Positions 18,796 through 27,619 of a stretch of DNA of 58,219 nucleotides are shown here, in pieces. The stretch spans positions 1-58,219 of the forward strand of contig JANJXF010000107.1 of the NCBI GenBank assembly GCA_024709165.1, written 5' to 3'. A program made the translations under genes and the position numbers. The notes beneath the pieces are model-generated. The model was given only the letters and a program-made list of their open reading frames with translations, was not told the origin of the DNA and did not search any database. How positions within the stretch are numbered: position 1 is the stretch's first letter; every line of letters begins with the position of its first letter. The DNA is from Thiobacillus sp. GTDB taxonomy: Bacteria > Pseudomonadota > Gammaproteobacteria > Burkholderiales > Thiobacillaceae.

Positions 18796-19057
18796 AGATG
18801 GCCTTTCCTTTGCGCCAATAACCGGCGCCAATGATTCGAATAACTGAAGCGCGGTAAGTAAACCGCACTGTGAGTACACCGCCATCAACCTCGCCAAAGC
18901 AATAGAACCGATCTTCGGTCTGGCTGTGTGTCGCGTCCTTGGCAATTATGCGCTGCGGGTCCGCAAAGGCGTATTGGGCGCGGGAGAAAGAGACTCCGTG
19001 CTTTCCTTGATTTTCGACGTCCTTGTCGGGATCCCAATCAAAGCTAGTTTTTGCCAT
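18773..19057 (-). CDS. brnT: BrnT-type ribonuclease toxin
   Basis: A 94-residue BrnT family toxin. The diagnostic block 'FDWDPDKDVENQGKHGVSF' (consensus FEWDxxKxxxNxxKHGVSF) is followed by 'AFADPQRI', 'GGVLTVRFTY' and 'IRIIGAGYWRKGKAIYE'. BrnT toxins adopt a RelE-like fold and cut RNA to slow growth until BrnA is resupplied. No truncation is visible. It is the first gene of the - strand pair and faces an AT-rich palindrome just upstream. Confidence 0.9.
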   Translation of the reverse strand: MAKTSFDWDPDKDVENQGKHGVSFSRAQYAFADPQRIIAKDATHSQTEDRFYCFGEVDGGVLTVRFTYRASVIRIIGAGYWRKGKAIYERENEA

Positions 19058-19077
19058 GGGCGCAGCGTAGCACTAAT

Positions 19078-19105
19078 CCATACAAAAAACCATACTTATA
19101 TATGG
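19078..19105 (-). promoter_or_regulatory. AT-rich promoter/operator region of brnTA with right 12-bp repeat
   Basis: CCATACAAAAAA (19078-19089) is the right copy of the flanking direct repeat. It abuts CCATA-CTTATA-TATGG (19090-19105), an interrupted palindrome lying 33-48 bp upstream of the brnT start. A BrnA or BrnTA operator here would fit known autoregulation of the family. A precise -35/-10 pair was not assigned. Confidence 0.5.
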
Positions 19106-19392
19106 AAACCGCAACAGGGAGGTCACCGGCCAGGGTGGCTTTTCGCGCCGGTGAAATGATGGGCTGGGCATTCAGTGGATAAACACCATCGGGTATTGCT
19201 GTCATCCAATCAAATTCAGCGCCGATGACGAACATTCATGGCGATTCGCCACCCCGGAACATGAAACAACGGCTCGCCATGAACGTTTCCGTCTCGCCAA
19301 CCGCCGGTGAAGTCTCCGGGCGATCGACCCAGCCCGCAAGCGGCAGGGTTTCGTTTCGCGAGTTTCACGCCAACCGGAGGACAGCCGAAAAA
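19106..19392. other. Intergenic region with a 14-bp hairpin
   Basis: This gap between brnT and suhB contains no credible gene; the 63-codon ORF at 19044-19235 overlaps the brnT start and lacks family features. AACATTCATGGCGA (19231-19244) and TCGCCATGAACGTT (19274-19287) match as inverted arms at 13 of 14 positions with a 29-base loop. No U-run follows. Confidence 0.5.
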
Positions 19393-20199
19393 TCAAATTT
19401 TTAGCTCAGGCGGCAGGTGCGGCGCGAGAATCTGCAGCATCTGCGCGAACACCTTGGGGTTGCCGGCGACGATGTTGCCGGATTCGAGAAAGCCCTCGTT
19501 GCCGAGGAAGTTGCCGACCAGCGCGCCGGCTTCCTGTGCGATGAGGCTGCCGGCGGCGATGTCCCACGGGCTCAGGCGCATTTCCCAAAAACCGTCGTAG
19601 CGCCCGCAGCCGACCCAGGCGAGATCGAGCGCTGCGGAGCCGGGGCGGCGCAGGCCGGAGGTGGCTTTCATCATGTCGCGGAACATGTTGAGGTAAGCCT
19701 CGGAAAAGCTGAAATCGCGGAACGGGAACCCGGTGCCGATCAGGCATTCGCTCATCCTGCTGCGCTTGCTGGCGCGGATGCGGCGCTCGTTGAGCGTGGC
19801 GCCGCGGCCGCGGCTGGCGGTGAAAAGTTCGTTGCGCGTGGGGTCGTACACCACGGCCTGGGTGATCTGCCCCTTGTGCCTGAGCGCGATGGAAACGGCG
19901 TACTGCGGCACGCCGTGGAGGAAGTTGGTGGTGCCGTCGAGCGGGTCGATGATCCACACGTAATCCTCGCCGTTCTTTGCGTCGGCCGCGCCGGACTCCT
20001 CTGCTAGAATCCCGTGATTTGGATAGGCATCGAGCAGGGTTTCGATGATGGCGCGCTCGGCCATCTGGTCGACTTCGCTGACGTAGTCGCGGTCCTGCTT
20101 GCTGCGCACGGTGAGCTGGTCGAGATCGAGCGAGGCGCGATTGATGATCGCCCCTGCGCGACGAGCGGCTTTCACCGCCGTATTGAGCATGGGATGCAT
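19393..20199 (-). CDS. suhB: Inositol-1-monophosphatase family protein SuhB
   Basis: A 268-residue Mg-dependent phosphatase; ATG 20199 ('[16 protein letters not shown]') is chosen over the upstream in-frame start to match SuhB length. Metal-binding motifs are 'ILAEESG', '[15 protein letters not shown]' and '[15 protein letters not shown]'. SuhB hydrolyses inositol phosphates in vitro and in bacteria also binds RNA polymerase/Nus factors during rRNA transcription. It is divergent from trmJ, an arrangement common in beta- and gammaproteobacteria ahead of cysE and isc genes. Confidence 0.95.
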   Translation of the reverse strand: MHPMLNTAVKAARRAGAIINRASLDLDQLTVRSKQDRDYVSEVDQMAERAIIETLLDAYPNHGILAEESGAADAKNGEDYVWIIDPLDGTTNFLHGVPQYAVSIALRHKGQITQAVVYDPTRNELFTASRGRGATLNERRIRASKRSRMSECLIGTGFPFRDFSFSEAYLNMFRDMMKATSGLRRPGSAALDLAWVGCGRYDGFWEMRLSPWDIAAGSLIAQEAGALVGNFLGNEGFLESGNIVAGNPKVFAQMLQILAPHLPPELKI

Positions 20200-20249
20200 G
20201 GGAAGTACACGGGCTTCAAAGAACGAAGCCGCCATTTTACTTGATGTAT

Positions 20250-20416
20250 TGAGTCCGTATGCCTCATAAATTCACGTGCCCTCGCCGGTCTTTTGTTTCG
20301 TATGGAAACTTTGCTCAGTCGGGCGTATGAACAACTACGCCACTCCTTTACAAAATTCCCCTACAAAACAAAATCCTGCGCGATCATCACACGAGTTTAT
20401 GAGGCATACCGACTCG
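20250..20416. repeat. 24-bp inverted repeat spanning the trmJ start
   Basis: The left arm (20250-20273), read on the - strand, is GAATTTATGAGGCATACGGACTCA minus its last bases in print here. It matches the right arm (20393-20416), which contains the trmJ start codon, at 21 of 24 positions. The central 14 bases, TTTATGAGGCATAC, are identical. The arms enclose 119 bp of the suhB-trmJ intergenic region. Both arms would encode MRHTDS from their ATG; two of the three differences are synonymous third-codon bases. Confidence 0.75.
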
Positions 20417-21154
20417 CCAGACCCGAAACTTCTCGCCAATATCCGCGTGGTGCTGGCGCGCACCAGCCATCCCGGCAACATTGGCGCTGCGGCGCGGGCG
20501 CTGAAGACGATGGGCCTCGCGCAGCTCTGCCTGGTCGACCCCGGAATCTTCCCCAACAGCCAGGCCGATGCCATGGCCTCCGGCGCGGGCGATGTGCTGG
20601 CGAATGCGCGGGTCTGCGCAACGCTCGCCGAGGCGCTGGACGACACGACGCTGGCGCTCGGTGTGTCGGCGCGGCGGCGCGACATCGTCGCCGAAGTGCT
20701 GACGCCGCCGGAGGCGGCGGCGCGGCTGCTGGGCGAAGCGGGAACGGCGCCGGTGGCGCTGGTGTTCGGCAACGAGACGAACGGGCTCACGAACGAGGAG
20801 TTGAGCCTGTGCCAGGCGCTGGTGACGATCCCCGCCAACCCGCAATACAGCTCGCTCAATCTCGCCGCGGCGGTGCAGGTGCTGGCCTACGAAATCCGCC
20901 AGATGTGGCTCGGCGGCGCAAGCTGGCCACAGCCGGACATCGACGCGGCCAGCGGCGCCGAGCTGGAGAATTTCTACGTGCACCTGGAAACCACCTTGGC
21001 CGAGCTGGATTTTCTCAACCCCGGTTCGCCCGGCAAGCTCATGCTGAAGCTGCGCCGCCTGTTCTCGCGCACCCGACTGGCCCGGGAAGAAGTCAACATC
21101 CTGCGCGGCATTCTGACGGCGGCCCAGACGGGCAGGGAACGCAGACAGGAATAG
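20399..21154 (+). CDS. trmJ: tRNA (cytidine/uridine-2'-O-)-methyltransferase TrmJ
   Basis: A SPOUT-class methyltransferase that 2'-O-methylates position 32 of tRNAs using SAM. ATG 20399 ('[19 protein letters not shown]') gives 251 residues, the normal size; the longer track start at 20276 is not preferred. Motifs include '[20 protein letters not shown]', '[14 protein letters not shown]' and '[19 protein letters not shown]' (the SPOUT knot). A C-terminal helical extension runs from about 165. The start codon sits in one arm of an inverted repeat. It reads in the same direction as cysE and isc. Confidence 0.94.
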   Translation: MRHTDSPDPKLLANIRVVLARTSHPGNIGAAARALKTMGLAQLCLVDPGIFPNSQADAMASGAGDVLANARVCATLAEALDDTTLALGVSARRRDIVAEVLTPPEAAARLLGEAGTAPVALVFGNETNGLTNEELSLCQALVTIPANPQYSSLNLAAAVQVLAYEIRQMWLGGASWPQPDIDAASGAELENFYVHLETTLAELDFLNPGSPGKLMLKLRRLFSRTRLAREEVNILRGILTAAQTGRERRQE

Positions 21155-21156
21155 CC

Positions 21157-21210
21157 ATGACCGGCAATAGTTTATTAGAATACTCGGAAATGACATTTTC
21201 CCGAGCATGA
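21157..21210 (+). CDS. Putative 17-residue leader ORF coupled to cysE
   Basis: A short ORF begins 2 bp after the trmJ stop (AGGAATAGCC upstream gives a ribosome site) and encodes [17 protein letters not shown]. Its TGA stop overlaps the cysE ATG as ATGA. It has two consecutive rare TTA leucine codons, unusual in this GC-rich sequence. cysE itself has no clear Shine-Dalgarno site, so reinitiation from this ORF is plausible. Translation is inference; it could be a chance ORF. Confidence 0.45.
   Translation: MTGNSLLEYSEMTFSRA
21183..21205 (+). promoter_or_regulatory. Hairpin just upstream of the cysE start
   Basis: CTCGG-AAA-TGACA-TTT-TC-CCGAG can fold as an 8-bp stem with a 2-base bulge. It ends one base before the cysE ATG and occupies the normal ribosome-binding position. 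It also lies inside the small coupled ORF, whose translation would melt it. Confidence 0.4.
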
Positions 21211-21965
21211 ACCTTCTCAGCCAACTCAAGGAAGATATTGCCGTCGTGTTCGATCGCGACCCCGCGGCACGTTCGACGTTCGAGGTGGCGACCACGTATC
21301 CCGGGTTTCACGCCATGCTGTTCCACCGCATGGCGCACCGGCTGTGGGGCATGGGATGGAAATGGCTGGCGCGCTTCGTCTCGCATGTCGGACGCTGGTT
21401 CACCGGCATCGAGATCCACCCGGGCGCCACCATCGGGCGGCGCGTGTTCATCGACCACGGCATGGGCGTGGTGATCGGCGAAACCGCGGAGATCGGCGAC
21501 GACTGCACGCTGTATCACGGCGTGACGCTGGGCGGCACCTCGTGGAACAAGGGCAAGCGTCATCCCACCCTGCGACCCGGCGTGGTGGTGGGCGCCGGGG
21601 CGAAGATACTCGGGCCGATCACGATCGGGGCCAACGCCCGCATCGGCTCGAATGCCGTGGTGGTGAAGGACGTTCCGGAAGATGCCACCGCAGTGGGCAT
21701 TCCCGCACGGATTCTCGACAGCGAGGCGGAGAAGGAGCGCAACCGGCAGGCGGAAAAACTCGGCTTCTCCGCCTATGCGATTTCGGCCGACATGAACGAT
21801 CCCATGGTGAAAGCGGTGCACTGCCTGGTTGACCACTCGGCGCATACCGACCGGCGCCTCGAGCTGATCATGGCGCAACTGGAAAAACTGGGCGCCGAGG
21901 TGCCGAAGGACGCCGATACGCCGGACGACTTCGATCCGAAGTATCTGAACAAGATCGTCGACTGA
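21207..21965 (+). CDS. cysE: Serine O-acetyltransferase CysE
   Basis: A 252-residue enzyme that acetylates L-serine with acetyl-CoA, the committed step to cysteine. The N-terminal helical region is followed by left-handed beta-helix hexapeptides with '[19 protein letters not shown]', '[19 protein letters not shown]' and '[12 protein letters not shown]'. A C-terminal tail of about 70 residues is longer than in Escherichia coli. Its location directly ahead of iscR links cysteine supply to the cysteine desulfurase IscS. The start overlaps the stop of a tiny upstream ORF. Confidence 0.95.
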   Translation: MNLLSQLKEDIAVVFDRDPAARSTFEVATTYPGFHAMLFHRMAHRLWGMGWKWLARFVSHVGRWFTGIEIHPGATIGRRVFIDHGMGVVIGETAEIGDDCTLYHGVTLGGTSWNKGKRHPTLRPGVVVGAGAKILGPITIGANARIGSNAVVVKDVPEDATAVGIPARILDSEAEKERNRQAEKLGFSAYAISADMNDPMVKAVHCLVDHSAHTDRRLELIMAQLEKLGAEVPKDADTPDDFDPKYLNKIVD

Positions 21966-21977
21966 AGATCGCTGAAA

Positions 21978-22010
21978 ATAGTTGACTGAAATGCTCAAGT
22001 ATTTTATAGT
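21978..22010 (+). promoter_or_regulatory. iscR promoter with IscR type-1-like site
   Basis: TTGACT (21982-21987), a 17-bp spacer and TATAGT (22005-22010) form a strong sigma-70 promoter. The 25 bases at 21978-22002 match the published Escherichia coli type-1 IscR consensus (ATASYYGACTRWWWYAGTCRRSTAT) at 23 of 25 positions as I recall it. The site overlaps the -35, predicting repression by [2Fe-2S]-IscR. Confidence 0.8.
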
Positions 22011-22037
22011 CGGGTCACCTCATCAGGAGAACCCATC

Positions 22038-22499
22038 ATGAGACTGACGACAAAAGGACGTTTTGCGGTGACCGCCATGCTCGATCTGGCCATGCGCGGC
22101 GGCAAGCATCCGGTGACGCTGGCGGGCATCAGCGAGCGCCAGGACATTTCCCTGTCCTACCTGGAACAGCTGTTCAGCCGTCTGCGCCGGCACGAGCTCG
22201 TGGAAAGCGTGCGTGGGCCGGGCGGCGGCTACTATCTCGCCAGGCCGACGGACAAGGTGAGCGTCGCCGACATCATTCGTGCCGTCGACGAGCCGATCGA
22301 CGCGACCAAATGCGGCGGCAACGAAAACTGCCACCACGAGCACCGCTGCCTCACCCACGACCTGTGGACGGGACTCAACGCGCACATCTACAGCTACCTC
22401 GACAACGTCTCGCTCGCCTCGCTGGTGGAGAAGTCGGACGAGGGCAAGGGCGCGGTCGTACAGGACCGCCGGCCGGCGAAGATGACGCTGGTGGCCTGA
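22038..22499 (+). CDS. iscR: Fe-S cluster-sensing regulator IscR
   Basis: A 153-residue Rrf2-family regulator. The winged HTH includes '[16 protein letters not shown]', '[19 protein letters not shown]' and '[12 protein letters not shown]'. The [2Fe-2S] ligands are C92, C98 and C104, with H107 in 'CLTHDLW', at exactly the residue numbers of the Escherichia coli protein. With a cluster it represses the isc operon; without it, it can act at other sites. The promoter with a matching operator lies 28 bp upstream and the ATG follows TCAGGAGAACCCATC. Confidence 0.96.
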   Translation: MRLTTKGRFAVTAMLDLAMRGGKHPVTLAGISERQDISLSYLEQLFSRLRRHELVESVRGPGGGYYLARPTDKVSVADIIRAVDEPIDATKCGGNENCHHEHRCLTHDLWTGLNAHIYSYLDNVSLASLVEKSDEGKGAVVQDRRPAKMTLVA

Positions 22500-22528
22500 T
22501 TTCCGAATTTGCTGACAAGGGCGACACG

Positions 22529-23737
22529 ATGAAACCTCTGTATTTCGATTATTCCGCCACCACGCCGGTCGATCCGCGCGTGGCGAACACGATGATCCCT
22601 TATCTCACCGAGCAGTTCGGCAATCCGGCCTCGCGCAGCCACGCCTACGGCTGGGACGCGGAAAAGGCGGTGGAGGACGCGCGCGGCCACATTGCCGCTC
22701 TGGTCGGCGCCGATCCCAAGGAAATCGTGTTCACTTCGGGAGCGACCGAATCGAACAACCTCGCCATCAAGGGCGCGGGCCATTTCTATTCCGCGACCAA
22801 GGGCAAGCACATCGTCACGGTGAAAACCGAGCACAAGGCCGTGCTCGACACCGTGCGCGAAATGGAGCGTCAGGGTTTCGAGGCGACCTATCTGGGCGTG
22901 CAGGCGAACGGCCTCGTCGACCTCGACGCGCTGCGTGGCGCGCTGCGTCCCGACACCGTGCTGGTGTCGGTGATGGCGGTCAACAACGAGATCGGCGTGA
23001 TCCAGGACATCGCAGCCATCGGCAAAATCTGCCGCGAGAAGGGCGTACTGTTTCACGTCGACGCGGCGCAAGCCACCGGCAAGATGCCGATCGACCTGAA
23101 GACGCTGCCGGTCGACCTGATGTCGTTCTCCGCGCACAAGACCTACGGCCCCAAGGGCATCGGTGCGCTGTACGTGCGCCGCAAGCCGCGCGTGCGCCTG
23201 GAAGCGCAGATGCACGGCGGCGGCCACGAGCGCGGCATGCGCTCGGGCACGCTGGCGACGCACCAGATCGTCGGCATGGGCGAGGCCTTCCGCATCGCGC
23301 GCGAAGACATGGCGGCGGAAAACGAGCGCATCCGCATGCTGCGCGACCGCCTCTACAACGGCATCAAGGACATCGAGGAAGTGCACGTCAACGGCGACCT
23401 GGAACAGCGCGTGCCGCACAATCTCAACGTCAGCTTCAACTTCGTCGAGGGCGAGTCGCTCATCATGGCGATCAAGGATCTTGCCGTATCGAGCGGTTCC
23501 GCCTGCACCTCGGCCAGCCTGGAGCCGTCCTACGTGCTGCGCGCGCTGGGCCGCTCCGACGAACTCGCGCACAGTTCGATCCGCTTCTCGATCGGCCGCT
23601 TCACCACCGAGGCCGAAGTCGATTACGCGATCAGGTTGCTGCACGAGAAGATCGGCAAGCTGCGCGAACTGTCCCCGTTGTGGGAAATGTTCAAGGAAGG
23701 CGTCGATCTGAACACGGTGCAGTGGGCTGCACATTGA
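22529..23737 (+). CDS. iscS: Cysteine desulfurase IscS
   Basis: A 402-residue PLP enzyme that takes sulfur from cysteine for Fe-S clusters and tRNA thiolation. ATG 22529 ('[18 protein letters not shown]') gives the standard length; the track ORF is extended upstream into iscR. The PLP lysine is in '[15 protein letters not shown]' and the persulfide-carrying cysteine in '[17 protein letters not shown]'. It is the second gene of the isc operon, 29 bp after iscR. A seven-base-periodic repeat fills the gap to iscU. Confidence 0.97.
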   Translation: MKPLYFDYSATTPVDPRVANTMIPYLTEQFGNPASRSHAYGWDAEKAVEDARGHIAALVGADPKEIVFTSGATESNNLAIKGAGHFYSATKGKHIVTVKTEHKAVLDTVREMERQGFEATYLGVQANGLVDLDALRGALRPDTVLVSVMAVNNEIGVIQDIAAIGKICREKGVLFHVDAAQATGKMPIDLKTLPVDLMSFSAHKTYGPKGIGALYVRRKPRVRLEAQMHGGGHERGMRSGTLATHQIVGMGEAFRIAREDMAAENERIRMLRDRLYNGIKDIEEVHVNGDLEQRVPHNLNVSFNFVEGESLIMAIKDLAVSSGSACTSASLEPSYVLRALGRSDELAHSSIRFSIGRFTTEAEVDYAIRLLHEKIGKLRELSPLWEMFKEGVDLNTVQWAAH

Positions 23738-23745
23738 TCATCGTC

Positions 23746-23826
23746 GTGAGGCGTGAGGAGTCAGGGGTGAGGAGTCCATTCGCATACCGCGGTGTCCTCG
23801 CCTCACACCTCACTTCTCACGCCTTA
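23746..23826. repeat. Heptad-periodic palindromic repeat, iscS-iscU gap
   Basis: Left arm GTGAGGC-GTGAGGA-GTCAGGG-GTGAGGA and right arm CTCGCCT-CACACCT-CACTTCT-CACGCCT each repeat with a 7-base period. They can pair as a long hairpin. Related elements occur at 24561, 34045, 44361, 45960 and 49347. Confidence 0.8.
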
Positions 23827-23839
23827 CAGGAGAACTGAA

Positions 23840-24226
23840 ATGTCTTACAGTGAAAAGGTCCTCGACCACTACGAAAACCCCCGCAACGTCGGGTCATTCG
23901 ACAAGGAAGACGATGGCGTGGGCACCGGCATGGTCGGTGCGCCCGCCTGCGGCGACGTGATGAAGCTGCAGATCAAGGTGGGGGCGGATGGCCTCATCGA
24001 GGACGCCAAGTTCAAGACCTACGGCTGCGGCTCGGCGATCGCGTCGAGTTCTCTGGTGACCGAATGGGTCAAGGGCAAGACGCTCGACCAGGCGATGGAA
24101 ATCAAGAACACGGCGATCGCCGAGGAACTCGCGCTGCCGCCGGTGAAGATCCACTGCTCGATCCTCGCCGAGGACGCGATCAAGGCGGCGGTGGCCGACT
24201 ACAAACAGAAGAAGGGAATGGAGTAA
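23840..24226 (+). CDS. iscU: Fe-S cluster scaffold IscU
   Basis: A 128-residue scaffold on which [2Fe-2S] clusters are built. ATG 23840 ('[20 protein letters not shown]') follows ACAGGAGAACTGAA; the track's upstream start is in the repeat. Cluster ligands are in '[13 protein letters not shown]', '[14 protein letters not shown]' and '[12 protein letters not shown]'. The HscA-recognition motif LPPVK is intact ('ALPPVKIHC'). Partners IscS, IscA, HscB and HscA are all adjacent. Confidence 0.97.
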   Translation: MSYSEKVLDHYENPRNVGSFDKEDDGVGTGMVGAPACGDVMKLQIKVGADGLIEDAKFKTYGCGSAIASSSLVTEWVKGKTLDQAMEIKNTAIAEELALPPVKIHCSILAEDAIKAAVADYKQKKGME

Positions 24227-24231
24227 ACATC

Positions 24232-24555
24232 ATGGCAGTCACCCTCTCCGAACGTGCGGCACAGCACATCAGCAGCTTCATCACCAAGCGCGGCAAGGGC
24301 ATCGGCATCCGTCTCGGCGTGCGTACCAGCGGCTGTTCCGGAATGGCTTACAGCCTCGAATTCGCCGACGAGACGACCGCCGGCGACGAGCTCTTCGTCA
24401 GCCACGGCGTCAACGTCTACGTCGACCCGCAAAGCCTCAGCTACCTTGATGGAACCGAACTCGACTATGCGCGCGAGGGCCTGAACGAAGGCTTCAAGTT
24501 CAACAACCCGAACGTGAAGAACTCCTGCGGCTGCGGGGAGTCGTTCAACGTCTGA
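24232..24555 (+). CDS. iscA: A-type Fe-S carrier IscA
   Basis: A 107-residue A-type carrier thought to move iron or clusters to apo-targets. ATG 24232 ('[17 protein letters not shown]') is 5 bp after iscU. The three conserved cysteines lie in '[14 protein letters not shown]' and '[11 protein letters not shown]'. The track ORF is extended upstream into iscU and should be trimmed. A heptad repeat lies between it and hscB. Confidence 0.96.
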   Translation: MAVTLSERAAQHISSFITKRGKGIGIRLGVRTSGCSGMAYSLEFADETTAGDELFVSHGVNVYVDPQSLSYLDGTELDYAREGLNEGFKFNNPNVKNSCGCGESFNV

Positions 24556-24560
24556 CGGCA

Positions 24561-24616
24561 GTGAGGCGTGAGGCGTGAGGAGCTACCGCGCACGCCTCAC
24601 ACCTCACGCCTCCGCC
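24561..24616. repeat. Heptad-periodic palindromic repeat, iscA-hscB gap
   Basis: GTGAGGC-GTGAGGC-GTGAGGA, a loop of about 11 bases, then CGCCTCA-CACCTCA-CGCCTCC. The two arms are complementary and share the 7-base period of the iscS-iscU element. Confidence 0.8.
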
Positions 24617-24625
24617 TTGCTCTTC

Positions 24626-25153
24626 ATGGATTTCTCCCAGACCCACTTCGAGCTCTTCGGCCTGCCGGCGACCTACGCGCTCGACCGCGAACGGCTCGAC
24701 GCCGCCTACCGGGAGTTGCAGAATACGGTCCATCCGGACCGTTTCGCGGCGCAGCCGGACGCGGAGCAGCGGCTGGCGATGCAGTGGGCGACACGGGTGA
24801 ACGAGGCCTACCAGACGCTGAAACATCCGGTGAGCCGTGGCGTGTACCTGCTGAGCCTGCAGGGCATCGATGCGCTGCATGCCGGCAACACACGCATGGC
24901 GCCGGCTTTCCTGATGCAGCAGATGGAATGGCGCGAGGCGATCGACGACGCACGCGCGCAACGCAGGACGGATGCGCTCGATGCGCTGACGGACGATCTG
25001 CGCGCGACGCACCGCCGCATCGAAGCGCAGCTTGCCGAACTGCTGGACCACGCGCGCGACTACGTGGCGGCGACCGAAGCGGTGCGCCAGTTGCGCTTCA
25101 TGGACAAGCTCATCGCCGAGGTTGGCGAGGTGTACGAAGAACTGGAAAGCTGA
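24626..25153 (+). CDS. hscB: Co-chaperone HscB (J-domain)
   Basis: A 175-residue J-protein that delivers IscU to HscA and stimulates its ATPase. ATG 24626 ('[19 protein letters not shown]') is the family N-terminus; the track start at 24575 reads through the repeat. The J-domain has HPD in '[12 protein letters not shown]'. The C-terminal three-helix IscU-binding domain includes '[15 protein letters not shown]' and '[15 protein letters not shown]'. hscA begins 1 bp after its stop. Confidence 0.95.
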   Translation: MDFSQTHFELFGLPATYALDRERLDAAYRELQNTVHPDRFAAQPDAEQRLAMQWATRVNEAYQTLKHPVSRGVYLLSLQGIDALHAGNTRMAPAFLMQQMEWREAIDDARAQRRTDALDALTDDLRATHRRIEAQLAELLDHARDYVAATEAVRQLRFMDKLIAEVGEVYEELES

Positions 25154-25154
25154 G

Positions 25155-27017
25155 ATGGCCCTGTTGCAGATCGCCGAACCCGGCATGTCTTCCGCGCCGC
25201 ACCAGCACCGGCTGGCGGTGGGAATCGACCTGGGCACGACCAATTCGCTGGTGGCGACGGTGCGCTCGGGGATCGCCGTGGTGCTCGACGACGAAGCGGG
25301 GCGCTCGCTGTTGCCGTCGGTGGTGCGCTACCATGCCGATGGCGGCATCGACGTCGGTCACGCTGCGCAGTCGGCGCAGAACAGGGATCCGCACAACACC
25401 ATCGCCTCCGCGAAGCGCTTCATGGGGCGCGGGCTTGCCGACGTCGAGGACGTCGCCAGCCTGCCGTACCGCTTCGTCGACGCACCCGGCATGTTGCAGC
25501 TGAAAACGGCGGCCGGCGTGAAGAGCCCGGTCGAAGTTTCCGCCGAAATTCTCAAGGCCTTGCGCCAGCGCGCCGAGGCGGTGCTCGGCGGCGAACTGGT
25601 GGGTGCGGTCATCACCGTGCCCGCGTATTTCGACGACGCGCAGCGCCAGGCCACCAAGGATGCGGCGCAGGTGGCCGGCATCAATGTGCTGCGCCTGCTG
25701 AACGAGCCCACCGCCGCGGCGATCGCCTACGGTCTCGACAACGCCGCGGAAGGCATCTACGCGGTGTACGACTTTGGCGGGGGCACCTTCGACATCTCCA
25801 TCCTCAGACTTTCCAGGGGGGTGTTCGAGGTGCTGGCGACCCACGGCGACACGGCGCTCGGCGGCGACGATTTCGACCAGCGCGTGTTCTGCTGGATACT
25901 CGAGCAGGGCCGCTTCGCGCCGCTGTCGGCGAACGACGCGCGCCTGCTGCTGACCAAGGCGCGCGACGCCAAGGAAGCGCTGACCGAACATGCCGAGGTG
26001 CGCGTCACCGCCGTGCTGTCGACCGGCGAGATGATGGACGCCACACTCACGCAGGACGAGTTCAACAGGATGACGGCGGGGCTGGTGAACAAGACGCTGG
26101 TGCCAACGCGCAAGGCCCTGCGCGATGCCGGCCTGTCGGCCGACGAGGTCAAGGGCGTGGTGATGGTTGGCGGTTCGACGCGCATGCCATGCATCCGTCA
26201 GGCGGTCGCCGACTTCTTCAGGCAGACGCCGTTGACCAACCTCGATCCCGACAAGGTCGTCGCGCTCGGTGCCGCCACCCAGGCCGACGTGCTGGCGGGC
26301 AACCGCGCGGGCGACGACTGGCTGCTGCTCGATGTGATTCCGCTCTCCCTCGGTCTCGAGACCATGGGCGGGCTCACGGAAAAAGTCATTCCGCGCAACA
26401 CCACCATTCCCACCGCGCGCGCGCAGGAATTCACCACTTTCAAGGACGGCCAGACCGCAATGAGCGTGCATGTGCTGCAGGGCGAGCGCGAGCTGGCCAC
26501 TGACTGCCGTTCTCTGGCACGCTTCGAACTGCGCGGCATCCCGCCGATGGTGGCGGGCGCGGCGCGCATCCGCGTCACCTTCCAGGTCGATGCCGACGGT
26601 CTCTTGTCGGTGTCGGCGCGCGAGCAGAGCACCGGCGTGGAGGCGAGCGTGCAGGTGAAGCCCTCCTACGGCCTCGCCGACGAGGACATCACGCGCATGC
26701 TGAAGGATGCCTTCACCCACGCGCGGGACGACATGTACGCGCGCGCGTTGACCGAGCAGATCGTCGAGGCGCAGGGGCTCATTGCCGCCACGCGCGCGGC
26801 GCTGGCGGAGGACGGGTCGCTGCTGAATGCCGCAGAGACGGCCGCGGTCGAAGCCGCAATCGCCAGCCTCGAAGTCCTGCTCGGCGGCAACGACCACCAC
26901 GCGCTCAAGCGCGGCGTTGAGACACTCAATGCCGCAACCACCGAGTTCGCCCAGCGCCGCATGGACCGCAACGTGCGCCGCGCCATGACCGGCCAGAAGC
27001 TGGAAAATTTCGGCTGA
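25155..27017 (+). CDS. hscA: Hsp70-class chaperone HscA
   Basis: A 620-residue Hsp70 specialised for cluster release from IscU. ATG 25155 ('[15 protein letters not shown]') gives the usual length. The nucleotide-binding domain has '[15 protein letters not shown]', '[15 protein letters not shown]', '[16 protein letters not shown]' and '[15 protein letters not shown]'. The substrate domain starts near '[16 protein letters not shown]'. It lies between hscB and fdx in the standard isc order. Confidence 0.96.
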   Translation: MALLQIAEPGMSSAPHQHRLAVGIDLGTTNSLVATVRSGIAVVLDDEAGRSLLPSVVRYHADGGIDVGHAAQSAQNRDPHNTIASAKRFMGRGLADVEDVASLPYRFVDAPGMLQLKTAAGVKSPVEVSAEILKALRQRAEAVLGGELVGAVITVPAYFDDAQRQATKDAAQVAGINVLRLLNEPTAAAIAYGLDNAAEGIYAVYDFGGGTFDISILRLSRGVFEVLATHGDTALGGDDFDQRVFCWILEQGRFAPLSANDARLLLTKARDAKEALTEHAEVRVTAVLSTGEMMDATLTQDEFNRMTAGLVNKTLVPTRKALRDAGLSADEVKGVVMVGGSTRMPCIRQAVADFFRQTPLTNLDPDKVVALGAATQADVLAGNRAGDDWLLLDVIPLSLGLETMGGLTEKVIPRNTTIPTARAQEFTTFKDGQTAMSVHVLQGERELATDCRSLARFELRGIPPMVAGAARIRVTFQVDADGLLSVSAREQSTGVEASVQVKPSYGLADEDITRMLKDAFTHARDDMYARALTEQIVEAQGLIAATRAALAEDGSLLNAAETAAVEAAIASLEVLLGGNDHHALKRGVETLNAATTEFAQRRMDRNVRRAMTGQKLENFG

Positions 27018-27039
27018 GCCCCTTCACCGATAGACCGAT

Positions 27040-27378
27040 ATGCCACAACTCATCGTACTGCCCCACGTCGAACTCTGCCCCGAAGGTGCCGTCATCGAGG
27101 CGAAAGCCGGCGAGACCATCTGCGACACCCTGCTCGCCAACGGCGTCGAGATCGAGCACGCCTGCGAGAAATCCTGCGCCTGCACCACCTGCCACGTCAT
27201 CGTCCGCGAAGGCTTCGATTCGCTGGAAGAATCGACCGAGGAGGAAGACGATCTGCTCGACAAGGCCTGGGGGCTGGAGCCGCAATCGCGTCTGTCGTGT
27301 CAGGCGCGCGTCGCCGACGCCGACCTGGTCGTCGAGATTCCCAAATACACCATCAACATGGTGAAGGAAGGACACTGA
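27040..27378 (+). CDS. fdx: ISC-type [2Fe-2S] ferredoxin
   Basis: A 112-residue adrenodoxin-type ferredoxin that supplies electrons for cluster assembly. The ligands follow the Cx5Cx2C...C pattern in 'EHACEKSCACTTCHVIV' and 'SRLSCQARVADADLVV'. An acidic stretch ('EESTEEEDDLLDKA') is the usual interaction surface with IscS. It lies 22 bp after hscA and directly before iscX. Confidence 0.96.
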   Translation: MPQLIVLPHVELCPEGAVIEAKAGETICDTLLANGVEIEHACEKSCACTTCHVIVREGFDSLEESTEEEDDLLDKAWGLEPQSRLSCQARVADADLVVEIPKYTINMVKEGH

Positions 27379-27379
27379 C

Positions 27380-27574
27380 ATGAAGTGGACCGACACCCTC
27401 GACATTGCCATCGAGCTTGCCGAGGGGCACCCCGAAATCGATCCGCGCACCATCCGTTTCACCGACCTGCACCGCTGGGTCATGGAATTGCCGGAGTTCG
27501 ACGACGATCCCGATCACTCCGGCGAGAAGATTCTCGAAGCGATCCAGATGGCGTGGATCGACGAGGTGAACTGA
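27380..27574 (+). CDS. iscX: IscX/YfhJ, IscS-binding regulator
   Basis: A 64-residue acidic protein that binds IscS and iron and modulates cluster assembly. Family motifs are 'MKWTDTLDIAIELAE', 'FTDLHRWVMELPEFDDDP' and 'ILEAIQMAWIDE'. It starts 1 bp after fdx and closes the isc operon. The 45-bp gap to the convergent nnrS gene has no clear terminator. Confidence 0.95.
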   Translation: MKWTDTLDIAIELAEGHPEIDPRTIRFTDLHRWVMELPEFDDDPDHSGEKILEAIQMAWIDEVN

Positions 27575-27619
27575 CACACTGTCGGCGCCCTGGCAGGAAC
27601 CGCGGGGCTCGGGTGCCGT

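Noticed and set aside
19044-19235. 63-codon - strand ORF upstream of brnT
   Set aside because: It overlaps the brnT start and the operator region and has no family features.
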